Part shown: piece after piece, positions 36,458-45,694 of the stretch
Layout of the letters: each line of letters starts with the position of its first letter
Position numbering within the stretch: position 1 is the stretch's first letter
NCBI GenBank assembly: GCA_965207705.1
Contig: OZ242292.1
Coordinates: 1 to 64,000 of the forward strand
Length of the DNA: 64,000 nucleotides
Direction: 5' to 3'
Source of the DNA: JAAOII01 sp965207705
Lineage (GTDB): Bacteria; Pseudomonadota; Gammaproteobacteria; CBDBNL01; JAAOII01
Made by a program: the position numbers and the translations under genes
Notes under the pieces: generated by a model
What the model was told of the DNA's origin: nothing
The model's input: only the letters and a program-made list of their open reading frames with translations
Database searches by the model: none

Positions 36458-36982
36458 TTAACACTGGTTTTCTAATTTATTGGAAGCTTTTGTGAAACCT
36501 ATTAAAGAAAATCTTAATGGGATAATTTTTCCTCTTTGATTAGGGACTGCAATTAACAATTCATTGTCATTTTTCATATTATGTAAGAAAAATTGATTGT
36601 GTGTATCAAATAATAGAAAAAATCCAGGTTGACTTGCTAATGAAAAAAAATTAACGGACCTTGATCTTTGACTAGGATAGAATGTAGCTTTTAACTTACA
36701 AACTATAGCTCCAGAGCGACTAAAACAGTGTCCAGTTTGTATAGCTCTTTCATTGCTAATTAATGGTCGAAGATGTCCGCTAGCTAAATAAAATTTTTTA
36801 TCTTGATTACTTCCTATCTCATAAGATAATGCAAAGTGTTCTTCTCCTCCAACAGAATCATAGTCGGCACTTGCTAGTGTATAAACAGCTCTACAATCTC
36901 CCTCCCAGTTACCTTCATTAATTTCTGACCATGCAGGTAAGGATATCATAATTCCTAGTATTAATATAGATGTTTTTTTCAT
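36458..36982 (-). CDS. Small exported protein of unknown function
   Basis: The 174-residue protein has a clear signal peptide (MKKTSILILGIMISLPAWS, cleavage near residue 19-20). The mature part has five cysteines including one at the very C terminus (LENQC) and alternates short hydrophobic strands with polar loops, suggesting a beta-rich periplasmic domain with disulfides. I do not recognise a family. It sits convergent to the endonuclease gene and divergent from another exported-protein gene, inside the defence-type island. Confidence 0.6.
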   Translation of the reverse strand: MKKTSILILGIMISLPAWSEINEGNWEGDCRAVYTLASADYDSVGGEEHFALSYEIGSNQDKKFYLASGHLRPLISNERAIQTGHCFSRSGAIVCKLKATFYPSQRSRSVNFFSLASQPGFFLLFDTHNQFFLHNMKNDNELLIAVPNQRGKIIPLRFSLIGFTKASNKLENQC

Positions 36983-37074
36983 ATTAACGATATAGATTAA
37001 ATACTAGTTTGTATAGAGTATGTAAGTCAATCATGGGAATGATTATAGCAGGTTATTTAGCTGGTTTAATGCAG

Positions 37075-37080
37075 TATAAT
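37075..37080 (+). promoter_or_regulatory. -10 box upstream of the 37120 gene
   Basis: TATAAT lies 39 nt before the start codon. Unlike several other genes here, this one has a purine-rich ribosome-binding site (AGAGG, 37104-37108) in a normal leader. Confidence 0.4.
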
Positions 37081-37119
37081 GGATAAATATTATTACAAAA
37101 CCAAGAGGTAAAATAAAAC

Positions 37120-37692
37120 ATGAAAGACAAAATAAGATATTTACAGATAATTCTATTAATAGGCTTAATGATAAGCACACCAGCAATGGCAGAGTGGGAA
37201 ACTTATTGCAACAAAGATGAACTCACTGATAAAGTAAGTGGCGGAGTTTCAACATATTCGTTACCCGATAACCCAAGCTCTAAAATTAACCCTATATTAT
37301 TGACCTATAACGATATGCCTTACGGTGGAAAAAAAGTTGCTTCTGAATTCCGTGTTTTTAGTTCAAAAGGTTTTCCTAGTTCAGACTGGGATCTTGTATG
37401 CGGTCAATATGGTTGTGCCTATCAAATGTATTTAACTTCTAAATTTAATAAAGACACAAAAGCTAGAGAATTACTGTTTAATTCTGCTACTAAGAGTGAT
37501 GAAATTTTTTCTCTTAATACTCTTATTTATGGCGGGAAAGGATTTAAGAAAAGAATTAGAAAAAATGATGACATAAAAATTAGAATTGGTGGAGAGATAC
37601 ATACTTTTCTAGTGAGTGGATTAGATGATGCCGTAAAGAAGCTAAGATCATCTTGTGACGGAGTTAAAGGAATATTTCATATCAAACTGTAA
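37120..37692 (+). CDS. Small exported protein of unknown function
   Basis: The 190-residue protein has a signal peptide (hydrophobic LQIILLIGLMIS, cleavage after AMA at about residue 24). The mature part begins EWETYCNKDELTDKVSGGVS and has four cysteines. A DWDLVCGQYGCAYQMYLTSKF segment and a later IRKNDDIKIRIGGEIHTF resemble, loosely, periplasmic proteins that report on kinase/antibiotic-like or invasion-locus-B folds, but I cannot assign a family. It diverges from the exported-protein gene at 36982 and precedes a thermonuclease-like gene. Confidence 0.6.
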   Translation: MKDKIRYLQIILLIGLMISTPAMAEWETYCNKDELTDKVSGGVSTYSLPDNPSSKINPILLTYNDMPYGGKKVASEFRVFSSKGFPSSDWDLVCGQYGCAYQMYLTSKFNKDTKARELLFNSATKSDEIFSLNTLIYGGKGFKKRIRKNDDIKIRIGGEIHTFLVSGLDDAVKKLRSSCDGVKGIFHIKL

Positions 37693-37796
37693 CGATTTAT
37701 TTGATAGTAGGACGCAGTTGAATTCCTGAAGACAAATTTACAGAAATGACAGCATAGCATAGAGATAGATGCCGGAATTAATGCAATTAGTAAAAC

Positions 37797-38336
37797 TTGG
37801 ATAAAAAAGTTAAGCGTTTACTGTCTATAGGCATAGCATTATTAGTCATAATGTCCTGGATGATAATTAGATTCTATCATGCTGACATTACATGGACAGT
37901 ATTCAAACCAACCATTGAGCATACTGTGCGTTATACGATGGATGGAGATAGTATCCAATCATCGGATGGAACTACAATTCGTTTATATGCGATAGATGCG
38001 CCAGAGCTTAAACAATCATGTTACACAAACGATGAACAATGGGAATGCGGACGAGAAAGTAGACAGAAGTTACAAACCTTCATAAAGAATAAACGTATAA
38101 CCTGTAAATTGATAGAAAAAGATAAATATAACAGGAATGTAGAAGATTGCTCAGTAGATAACAAATCTATCAATGAATATATGGTAGAAAATGGCTGGGC
38201 TGTTGCGTATACAAGATATAGTGATAAATATTTACCAGATGAACGTAAAGCTAAAAGGAATAAATTGGGTATATGGAGTGCCAATTGTTTTATAAAGCCA
38301 GAGAAATGGCGGCGCGGAGAACGGTGCCCACAATAA
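37797..38336 (+). CDS. Membrane-anchored thermonuclease-like (SNase) protein
   Basis: An N-terminal hydrophobic anchor (LLSIGIALLVIMSWMIIRFY) is followed by a staphylococcal-nuclease OB fold. Its motifs are VRYTMDGDSIQSSDGTTIRL, YAIDAPELKQ, and ENGWAVAYTRYSDKY with a following ERKAKRNKLGIW. The catalytic Arg/Asp/Glu positions of the family appear at D49-type (MDGDS), DAPE and the R before KLGIW, so the domain may be active. The start is TTG at 37797 without a good ribosome-binding site; no upstream ATG is in frame. It would degrade nucleic acid outside or at the inner membrane. Confidence 0.8.
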   Translation: MDKKVKRLLSIGIALLVIMSWMIIRFYHADITWTVFKPTIEHTVRYTMDGDSIQSSDGTTIRLYAIDAPELKQSCYTNDEQWECGRESRQKLQTFIKNKRITCKLIEKDKYNRNVEDCSVDNKSINEYMVENGWAVAYTRYSDKYLPDERKAKRNKLGIWSANCFIKPEKWRRGERCPQ

Positions 38337-38411
38337 GAGCATCAAATATTTAATTATTTATAGTTAATTGAGAAATCTATTATATCTGCTACATATAATA
38401 AGTAGATAATT

Positions 38412-39236
38412 ATGTGCAGACCAGTTGTAAAATGGGTTGGCGGTAAAAGGCAGCTAATGAAGGAGATTAAAAATAATATGCCTGCAAATTACAACAGCTA
38501 TTTTGAACCATTTATTGGAGGAGGGGCATTATTCTTTGAACTAAAGAATGAGGGATGCTATATCAATGACTATAACGATGAGCTAATTAATTTATATCAG
38601 GTTATAAAAGATAATCCAGTAGGACTTATTGAAGATCTCAAACATCATACTAATACAGAAGATCACTATTACCATATACGAGAGATGGATAGAAGCCCAA
38701 ATTACTCTCAAACATCAACAATTAAGCGTGCTAGCCGATTAATGTTCTTAAACAGGACTGGATATAATGGCCTTTATAGAGTTAACCGCAGCGGGCAGAA
38801 TAACGTTCCCTTTGGAAGGTATAAGAACCCTAAGATTGTTGATGAAGAAAATATAATGAGTTGTAGCGAATTATTACAAAAGACCACAATCACCAAAGGG
38901 GACTTTGAAAACATCAAAGAGCATATCAAAAAAGAGGATTTTATTTATTTTGATCCACCTTATGTTCCTATAAGCAATACATCAAATTTCACCTCATATA
39001 CAGCTAATGGCTTTGATGATAATACACAACATAGATTGAAGAAACTTTGTGATCATATTAACAAAATTGGCGCTTATTTTATGCTGTCAAATTCGTCCGC
39101 AGCTATGATACAAGATCTTTATAAAGAATACACTATAAAAACGGTTACAGCTAACAGAGCATTGAATTGTAAAGCGAATGGCAGAGGAAAGGTAAACGAG
39201 GTTTTGGTAATGAATTATAAAAATAAAGATGGTTGA
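38412..39236 (+). CDS. Dam-family N6-adenine DNA methyltransferase of a second R-M system
   Basis: This 274-residue D12-class methylase is a close Dam/DpnM look-alike: VVKWVGGKRQLMKEI (motif X), FEPFIGGGALFFEL (motif I), the DNA-contact block NRTGYNGLYRVNRSGQNNVP and FGRY, and motif IV YFDPPY ending at residue 184. That recognition block is characteristic of GATC-methylating enzymes. It overlaps the next gene, a probable endonuclease, by 8 nt, so it is likely the protective half of a type II R-M pair rather than a housekeeping Dam. A TATAAT lies at 38394-38399, 12 nt before the ATG. Confidence 0.9.
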   Translation: MCRPVVKWVGGKRQLMKEIKNNMPANYNSYFEPFIGGGALFFELKNEGCYINDYNDELINLYQVIKDNPVGLIEDLKHHTNTEDHYYHIREMDRSPNYSQTSTIKRASRLMFLNRTGYNGLYRVNRSGQNNVPFGRYKNPKIVDEENIMSCSELLQKTTITKGDFENIKEHIKKEDFIYFDPPYVPISNTSNFTSYTANGFDDNTQHRLKKLCDHINKIGAYFMLSNSSAAMIQDLYKEYTIKTVTANRALNCKANGRGKVNEVLVMNYKNKDG

Positions 39237-40470
39237 TAATTGTGACAAAATAAGCAATAGTGAATCATGGGAGAATATCTTTACTCAACATAATATATTA
39301 TCTGAAGTTAAAGAAAAGGGTTATGCGGATATAAGTGCACAAGTTATAAAAGATGCTGATGGCAAAGAACCCAGGTTAATGGCAAAAATTGATTTCCGTG
39401 AACATCTACCTCAAATAATGAGTGACAATAAGTTATCAATTATGGCAATTGAAAATGGCTTATACAGAATAGCTAAGAATGATCCTTTTATAAAAATTGA
39501 TAAGGAACCTTTTACAGATGTAATAGAGTTGGATGCACCAACTAATATTATTGGCATCAATCCGTTCAACATAACTAGCGAGAGTGCCGCATTAGATATT
39601 GCAGCTATTTCAGGCATGCATGACATAGTATTTGGTGAGGAAAGCAATCTAGTGATCAGAGGAAGGATGAGAGCTAATCTAAAGTTTGAGTTAGAAGGTA
39701 CCAGCTATGATGTTAAAGGTGCTCAAATAGAAGTAGATGGAGGTTATGAATCTGCTAGCTCTATTCATTTAGTGGAAGCTAAGATTGGATATAGAAATAA
39801 TATTAATGTTAGGCAACTGTTATATCCGCAACTATATTGGGAAGAAAAAGTTATGCGGAAGAAACAAGTTAAAAGTTATATATTATATTTGCAGAATGAT
39901 ATATTTAGATTTATACCTTATGTCTATGATGGTGTTAAGGGTTCCGCAGAATATTTAAAGGAAAAAGCATTTAGGTTTAAACACCCGGATGATAGAGATT
40001 TTTGTTTGTTCAATATTAAAGTTGATGCTAGTAAGATTGATACTGCCATACCATTCCCACAAGCAGATAGATTTGACAGGATTGATAATATGCTCATTAT
40101 AATTTCTAAAAATGAGCCGATTAGTAAAGACCAGTTATTAATGCATTTTGATATAGTACCGAGGCAAATAGATTATTATGTTAATGCCATTAGATGGTTA
40201 AAACTATGTTCTCACGTTTCTGAGGATGATGATGATTTAATTCTTACTAATGAAGGAAAACGGGTTATAGAGCTTTCGTTTAGAAAGCGCATGCAAGAAA
40301 TAGCTAAGATAGTTTTTTCTGATCCAATAATGAATGATATTTTAAATAGCAAGAAGATAGATAGCAACATATTTTATGAACATAGCGGCGTAGAAAGTTC
40401 AAGTACAAGGGAAAGAAGATTACAAACAGTTAGAGCTTGGATTACATATTTTAGAAGCATGTTCCGTTAA
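39229..40470 (+). CDS. Probable type II restriction endonuclease with PD-(D/E)XK motif
   Basis: The 413-residue protein carries a nuclease-type motif: Asp170 in QIEVDGGYES and Glu183-Ala-Lys185 in IHLVEAKIG, then a NNINVRQLLYPQLYWEE helix, the pattern of PD-(D/E)XK restriction enzymes. The last 100 residues form a winged-helix region (ISKDQLLMHFDIVPRQIDYY) that could contact DNA. The gene overlaps the Dam-type methylase, which is the main reason to call it the cognate endonuclease. No named REase family is certain. A GATC-containing target is inferred from the methylase only. Confidence 0.75.
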   Translation: MVDNCDKISNSESWENIFTQHNILSEVKEKGYADISAQVIKDADGKEPRLMAKIDFREHLPQIMSDNKLSIMAIENGLYRIAKNDPFIKIDKEPFTDVIELDAPTNIIGINPFNITSESAALDIAAISGMHDIVFGEESNLVIRGRMRANLKFELEGTSYDVKGAQIEVDGGYESASSIHLVEAKIGYRNNINVRQLLYPQLYWEEKVMRKKQVKSYILYLQNDIFRFIPYVYDGVKGSAEYLKEKAFRFKHPDDRDFCLFNIKVDASKIDTAIPFPQADRFDRIDNMLIIISKNEPISKDQLLMHFDIVPRQIDYYVNAIRWLKLCSHVSEDDDDLILTNEGKRVIELSFRKRMQEIAKIVFSDPIMNDILNSKKIDSNIFYEHSGVESSSTRERRLQTVRAWITYFRSMFR

Positions 40471-40774
40471 TGAGAATAATGAGGATATATATCTAAAGAA
40501 TAGGGGGATATTCCACAAATCAGCTAATATCGTATCAGGGAACTAAAAGCACATAGCGCCAACCACAGATCAAGCAATAGCAAGGGTTCTTCACACCATC
40601 TATTTCCTATTATCTCAATAATAGGAAGTTAAATATAAGGCAAAAATGGCTATAAACCGCTAAAAATAACAGGATTAGCGATATTTGATATTAAAGTTGA
40701 TTTTACTTAAATACAGAGTTTACTCCCCTTCTCTTCATATATCCCGATGTTACATTCTATATCTAATTTTAGTT
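40471..40774. other. Gene-free stretch with a strong hairpin between convergent genes
   Basis: No credible coding frame is seen. The only clear structure is a perfect 10-bp hairpin at 40604-40627 (TTCCTATTAT, loop CTCA, ATAATAGGAA), extendable by two weaker pairs. It lies 134 bp after the endonuclease stop and 147 bp from the end of the convergent gene. No T-run follows, so a terminator or mRNA-end stabiliser role is only possible. No transposon ends or att-like repeats were found. Confidence 0.5.
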
Positions 40775-41434
40775 TCAATATGCATAACCAACTGAATATC
40801 CTATGCTTGTAACACCAAAATCATTCAACACAATATTACCTGAGCTATCTTCATAATCTTTAGGCAATACTCTAAGAAAATTAAAGCCCATTATCAGCCC
40901 ACCACCTAATTCCCAATTCTTTCCAAATGATATTGCCGGAGACATTTTGCTTTTAACTTTAGGGCTTTTGTATGGAACTTTGGGGTTGACGTCATTTTCA
41001 AAGGTTAATATATTAACTTCCCTGGTGCTTTCTATAGTTGGCATAACAGACATATACAAACTTCCAAAATACCAACCACTAGTAAAATGATAGCGATAAC
41101 CTAATCCTAAAACAGTAGCAGATTCTGTTGTATGTATTGTTGATGACCATTCACAACAAAATTCAGATTCGGTACAAAATCCAGGATGACTATGAGTGTC
41201 AAATCCAATGTCACTATAACAATATCTACCACCACTCCTGCTTTTGGTGGGACCGGCTGCGTGCACCAAATCAATAGCTAAAGCACTATGTTCATCAAAT
41301 AATAATACATCATTTAATATCCCATAAGAAAGCCCACCTGAATATCCTATGAGGCCGTTTACTTTCCCTGTAACTTCCGCATTTCCATAACTAGATATAG
41401 ATGATAATATAATAACAATAATAATTTTTTTCAT
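40775..41434 (-). CDS. Predicted outer-membrane beta-barrel-like protein
   Basis: The 219-residue protein has a signal peptide (MKKIIIVIILSSISSYGNA). The mature part shows alternating amphipathic strands rich in Gly, Tyr and Ser (LIGYSGGLSYGILND, ATVLGLGYRYHFTSGWYFG, SYGYSVGYAY-type end), and it ends with aromatic Tyr (SIGYSVGYAY), the usual C terminus of an outer-membrane barrel. Four cysteines cluster in one loop (FCTESEFCC). Function is unknown. It may be an island passenger, since no defence motif is seen. Confidence 0.65.
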   Translation of the reverse strand: MKKIIIVIILSSISSYGNAEVTGKVNGLIGYSGGLSYGILNDVLLFDEHSALAIDLVHAAGPTKSRSGGRYCYSDIGFDTHSHPGFCTESEFCCEWSSTIHTTESATVLGLGYRYHFTSGWYFGSLYMSVMPTIESTREVNILTFENDVNPKVPYKSPKVKSKMSPAISFGKNWELGGGLIMGFNFLRVLPKDYEDSSGNIVLNDFGVTSIGYSVGYAY

Positions 41435-41549
41435 GTTTGTAGTACGTATTTAATAATAATACATAACATTATACGCAAAAATAAAATGCTCAAGTTACAA
41501 CTCTGTGCCTGCTTCAGTTTTTAGCTAACATTTATCCACTTGAATATAC

Positions 41550-41555
41550 TATAAT
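41550..41555 (+). promoter_or_regulatory. -10 box of the nuclease-helicase gene, leaderless arrangement
   Basis: TATAAT ends 8 nt before the ATG at 41564 and there is no ribosome-binding site between them. No -35 box is obvious. Confidence 0.5.
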
Positions 41556-41563
41556 TAATTACT

Positions 41564-43996
41564 ATGATAAATCATACAAATGATAAATTAGAACCGCGAG
41601 CATATAAAGAGTTCTCTGCAAACTATTCATATACCAATCATAATTTTATTATTCAAAATATAGATAGTTATGCTAGAAAGTTGGAGCAATCACAGAAAAA
41701 ATATATTCCTGGGATATACATCTTAAAAAATATACTTCAAAGAGGTAAGCCCACATTAATGTCCTTTTACCTGCGAAACAAGTTAGGGCTAAAACCTAAC
41801 TATCATAAAGAAGATAATTTCAAAACATCTACCCCACTGATAGATAATAGCAAATTATCTTGGGAAAGAACTATCAAAGGAGGTGAAGAACCTGATAACA
41901 ATCCCGCAAAGGATTTTTATGATAACCTGATTCCTAAATATTTTGAAGAACATGCTTTCATTAAGAATCTTCTAATCCCAGAGATTACTTTTTTTGACAT
42001 AACTCAAGTAGAAAATAAAAAATTCTATAATCAACAGGTAGATTTTTATTTGCCACAAGCCAGGTTGATAATTGAAATTGACGGAAAACAGCATGAAAAG
42101 GAACTGCAAGTTAGTACGGACAAAGATAGAGAAGGTTATGCAAAAGATAATGGAATTAAAACAATTAGGATAACCACAGATGAAATTAAAGAAGAGGATG
42201 AGTTATTCAAAGATTCAATATCAAAAATTGAATCACATATAACAGATAAGATAAAAGATGATGAAAAAAGAAAAGAGGAAGATCCAACTTTTATTGCGTT
42301 AGGTGACTACAAGGCTGCATACAGCGCCAATAAAAGTATTTTTACGGACGATAACACCCTACTCTCTACAGCCATAATACGGATGCAGTTATTAATTTTA
42401 GAATTGATTGAAAATGGTAGTTTATCTCTTGAAAGAAAGTGGAGTTTTGAAATTAAAACTCATGATGTATCGGGCTTTGCCGAGTTAGCTATAGAAGATA
42501 TTTTTATATGGCTTAAACATATCTATAATTTACATAATATTCCTTTTAAAAAACCTAGTCCTGCTATCAAATATATTGAAAAGGATATGGATTTTAACTC
42601 TGGAAACGATACTATTAAAATTAATTTTAGTTTATATAAAAGATATACCGATGAATTTCAGACCAACACAAAAATTTTATGCGTAAGGACCCATTATTTA
42701 GATGAATATACTATGTGTATAGATAGCGATGGCAAATATTTAAAACCCCCTCAGAATACCCCGTATGATTTTTTTACTATGTCTGTGGCGGAACCAATTA
42801 AATACGAGTTTAAACCAGAACAGCGGGATTCTATAGAAGCTAGTTTAATATTTTTCTTACAGAATATATTTCTACAAGATATAGATAATGTAACATTTAG
42901 AGATGGACAATACAATATTATAGTTAATGCTTTACAGGGTCATAATACTTTAGGGCTATTGCCTACGGGAGCTGGCAAGTCAATTTGTTATCAACTTCCA
43001 GCATTATTACAACCGGCGATAAGCTTTGTTGTATCTCCTATTAAATCATTAATGAATGATCAAAAACAGGATTTGGATGATATAAATTTTTTGCGAACAA
43101 ACTATATTAACTCTGAGATGAGCGCTCCAGAGAAAAATCTTGTTAAAAATAATTTTAAAAAAGGTAAATACTTTTTTATATTTATATCTCCCGAAAGATT
43201 CCAGGAAGAAGATTTTAGAAAATATTTAAGCAAGGTAAATAAAGAAAAACATTTAGCATACGCAGTTATAGATGAAGCGCATTGTCTTTCTGAATGGGGG
43301 CATAGCTTTAGAACAGCATATTTAAATCTATCAAAGGTTATTTCTAAGTTGGCTCCAGAAGCCAAATATATAGCCCTAACTGCTACTGCATCTGAATATG
43401 TAAAGGATGATATTCAAAAAGAATTTGATATAGATGATAGATATGTGAAAACTACTAATGAGTATTCACGTGATGAATTGATATTTGATGTAAAGAATAT
43501 AAAGCGAGGTGGAAAATATAGGGCTCTTAAATCTCAATTGGAAGAATTAAACAACAAATGGGGTATATTTAAACCAAAAGGAGAGGAAAGTAAATGTGGA
43601 ATTATATTTACTCCCCATGTTAACGGTAAATTCGGATGCGTTAGGACAGCAACTAGCATTACTCGTGATTTCGATGAATGTGAAGCGAGGTATTATTCAG
43701 GTTCTCCCCCCAGAGATGATACTCAGGAAGAACACGATGAATACAAAATGGAGGCACAAAATGAATTTAAAGAGAATAAATTTACTACAATGGTAGCAAC
43801 TAAAAGCTTTGGCATGGGTATTAATAAGAAAAATATATACTACACCATTCACTATGCATTACCCTCCTCAATGGAGGCATTATATCAGGAAGCAGGTAGA
43901 GATAGAGATAAATTTAAAAATGAAAAAGCAGAATGCTTAGTTCTATTATCACCCACTACTAATGAAAGTATTATCAATAAATTGGGGGAAAAATAA
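41564..43996 (+). CDS. DUF559-type nuclease fused to RecQ-like helicase, N-terminal part (ends at in-frame TAA)
   Basis: Residues 140-210 form a DUF559/Vsr-like PD-(D/E)XK nuclease: QQVDFYLPQARLIIEIDGKQ then His177 (Asp160, Glu171, Asp173). From about residue 415 a RecQ-like helicase follows: Walker A LLPTGAGKS (Lys472), Walker B/DEAH VIDEAHCLSEWGH (570-573), motif III ALTATAS, motif V ATKSFGMGINKKN, and a motif VI QEAGRDRD in place of RecQ's QExGRAGR. The frame stops at TAA 43994-43996 but stays open in the same frame to 45127, so the intact protein would be about 1,186 residues. It probably belonged to a phage- or plasmid-defence system; no known system name fits. Confidence 0.8.
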   Translation: MINHTNDKLEPRAYKEFSANYSYTNHNFIIQNIDSYARKLEQSQKKYIPGIYILKNILQRGKPTLMSFYLRNKLGLKPNYHKEDNFKTSTPLIDNSKLSWERTIKGGEEPDNNPAKDFYDNLIPKYFEEHAFIKNLLIPEITFFDITQVENKKFYNQQVDFYLPQARLIIEIDGKQHEKELQVSTDKDREGYAKDNGIKTIRITTDEIKEEDELFKDSISKIESHITDKIKDDEKRKEEDPTFIALGDYKAAYSANKSIFTDDNTLLSTAIIRMQLLILELIENGSLSLERKWSFEIKTHDVSGFAELAIEDIFIWLKHIYNLHNIPFKKPSPAIKYIEKDMDFNSGNDTIKINFSLYKRYTDEFQTNTKILCVRTHYLDEYTMCIDSDGKYLKPPQNTPYDFFTMSVAEPIKYEFKPEQRDSIEASLIFFLQNIFLQDIDNVTFRDGQYNIIVNALQGHNTLGLLPTGAGKSICYQLPALLQPAISFVVSPIKSLMNDQKQDLDDINFLRTNYINSEMSAPEKNLVKNNFKKGKYFFIFISPERFQEEDFRKYLSKVNKEKHLAYAVIDEAHCLSEWGHSFRTAYLNLSKVISKLAPEAKYIALTATASEYVKDDIQKEFDIDDRYVKTTNEYSRDELIFDVKNIKRGGKYRALKSQLEELNNKWGIFKPKGEESKCGIIFTPHVNGKFGCVRTATSITRDFDECEARYYSGSPPRDDTQEEHDEYKMEAQNEFKENKFTTMVATKSFGMGINKKNIYYTIHYALPSSMEALYQEAGRDRDKFKNEKAECLVLLSPTTNESIINKLGEK

Positions 43997-45127
43997 TTAA
44001 GTGTAGAGGAATTAAAGAGTATAAAGGACTATGGAGATATAGGTATAAATTTATTCTTAATAACAAAGGATCTTGATACTATAAAAAATGATTACGAATT
44101 GATGTTGGAATTATATGATAAATACTATAAAAATGATGAATTATCCGACGTACATATAAATGCTTCAGATCTAAATTCAAATAAATCAAAGGTTGAAAAA
44201 GTAATATACAGGTTAAGTAAACTTGGGATTGTAGATGATTGGACGGTTGAAAATTTCTTCAGTGGTCAATTCACTGTTCAATTTAAGCAACATACCGCAG
44301 AATACGTTAATAATAAATTAATTGAAACAATACATAAATATGATTCAGAGTTTTCTATTGATAAGTTCAAAAATAATGGCACCAAGTATGCTGAATCTTT
44401 TAAAAAAATATCAGATAAACATACAGAAATTCAAAAGTGCTTCTATGTACTTTTAGTATGGTCTTATGAGCACTTTGTATATAATAGACGTCAATCATTA
44501 AAGAATGTACATGAAAATTGCCTGAAATTATCAAAGCGTATTATAGAGCCAGATGAATTTAAAAAATCAATAGAAAGCTATTTTAAAATAGATGAATCAA
44601 CTGATGTATTGGACATTATTGCAAAGAACCCTAATGATTATCAAAATTGGTTCAAAATATTTTATAAAGAAGCTGATAACAAAACAAATAAATTAATAGA
44701 CGAGTCAAAGATAAGTGAAATAAAAGATCAGTTAAGTAGATTTTTAGAAAGTTACGAGAATAATACTGGACTCAATGTTATTAGTGGCATCATTAGGCTA
44801 TTACTAAATGATTATGATGATTCTGATGGCAGAAAACGTTTTGAAAAGGGACTAAAAAATATTATAGAATATGAACAGAATGATATAGATATTATCCTAA
44901 ATAAAATAATAAATATAGTAATAGATACGGCAAAGATGGATGCTTCAATTAATAAATATGAATTGGTTAAATCAATACATAGCGTTTTTAAGGATATAAA
45001 AATAATGAGGAAATTTTATGATGCACTTCAAGATGAATATTCTTTATCTGTTATTTTAGGTTTTGAAAGCAAGAGATTAAAAGGGATTAACACAAAAATA
45101 GAGGAAATAGAATGGCAGACGGCATAG
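43997..45127 (+). pseudogene. C-terminal part of the nuclease-helicase, separated by one in-frame stop
   Basis: This frame directly continues the preceding gene. The residues after the TAA (LSVEELKSIKDYGDIGINLF) are what normally follows the helicase core in large RecQ-like proteins. The remainder holds a winged-helix-like segment (VEKVIYRLSKLGIVDDWTVE) and a long helical tail. A first ATG occurs only at 44099, giving 342 residues without a nuclease or ATPase, so an independent gene is unlikely. Possible explanations are recent inactivation, suppression or readthrough of TAA, reinitiation, or an assembly error. The 3' end overlaps the coiled-coil gene by 16 nt. Confidence 0.75.
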
Positions 45128-45651
45128 ATAAAAGAGTCACGCAAGCAGTTGACAATTTGGAAAAAGAAGTGAAAGATGTTACTAAGTTTAACAGCGTACT
45201 AAAAGAAATAAGGTCATCAAAGGATAATCTAGTTAATTTGAGTGAAAAAGTTCATGCTGAATTAGAAGAATTTATTAGCACAAAAAATGATATAGAAAGA
45301 GTATCTAAAACAATTGATAATAAACTGGTAGGTATAGAAAAACAAATAAGCTCAGGGATTGATACCATTTATAAAGATGCAAATAATCATCAAAAAGATT
45401 TAGATAGTTCATTACGCACTAGACTAGAAAAATTTAATATAGATATATCCACCAAGTTAAAGACAGAAATTGATAATTTAAATACAGAAACATCTAGGAC
45501 TTTAAAAAAGCAATCCAAAAGTATAAAGGATATGGAGGAAAATTTAGAGTTTATGAAGAAGGGTGTAAAGAAAAATAATATTATTATATATATTTTACTG
45601 ACGACTATTGCTGCTATGATACTTGCGACTGTATATCTATTCAGCACTTAG
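45112..45651 (+). CDS. Coiled-coil protein with C-terminal membrane anchor
   Basis: The 179-residue protein is almost entirely helical with heptad-like spacing of Leu, Ile and Val over residues 10-145 (for example SKDNLVNLSEKVHAELEEF and LRTRLEKFNIDISTKLKTE). A single transmembrane helix (NIIIYILLTTIAAMILATVY) sits at the C terminus, with only three residues after it. Such a tail-anchored rod could oligomerise at the membrane. It overlaps the helicase reading frame by 16 nt and must be part of the same system. No sequence family was recognised. Confidence 0.7.
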   Translation: MADGIDKRVTQAVDNLEKEVKDVTKFNSVLKEIRSSKDNLVNLSEKVHAELEEFISTKNDIERVSKTIDNKLVGIEKQISSGIDTIYKDANNHQKDLDSSLRTRLEKFNIDISTKLKTEIDNLNTETSRTLKKQSKSIKDMEENLEFMKKGVKKNNIIIYILLTTIAAMILATVYLFST

Positions 45652-45672
45652 AAGCATAGCTAATGCTGATAT

Positions 45673-45694
45673 GAGGAGAGCACGGCTCACCCTC
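45673..45694. terminator. Hairpin at the convergent island/betaine-cluster junction
   Basis: GAGG-A-GAGC, loop ACG, GCTC-AC-CCTC forms an eight-pair stem with small bulges between the coiled-coil gene and soxG, which converge. It lacks a T-run on either side, so it may be a weak bidirectional terminator only. Confidence 0.35.

Noticed and set aside
44099..45127. Treating the 342-residue frame as an independent gene
   Set aside because: It is in the same frame as the upstream helicase with no other stop between, has no ribosome-binding site at 44099, and its sequence continues the helicase.
45673..45694. att site or recombination scar at the island/betaine junction
   Set aside because: The hairpin there has no matching copy at the other island end (32.7-32.8 kb).
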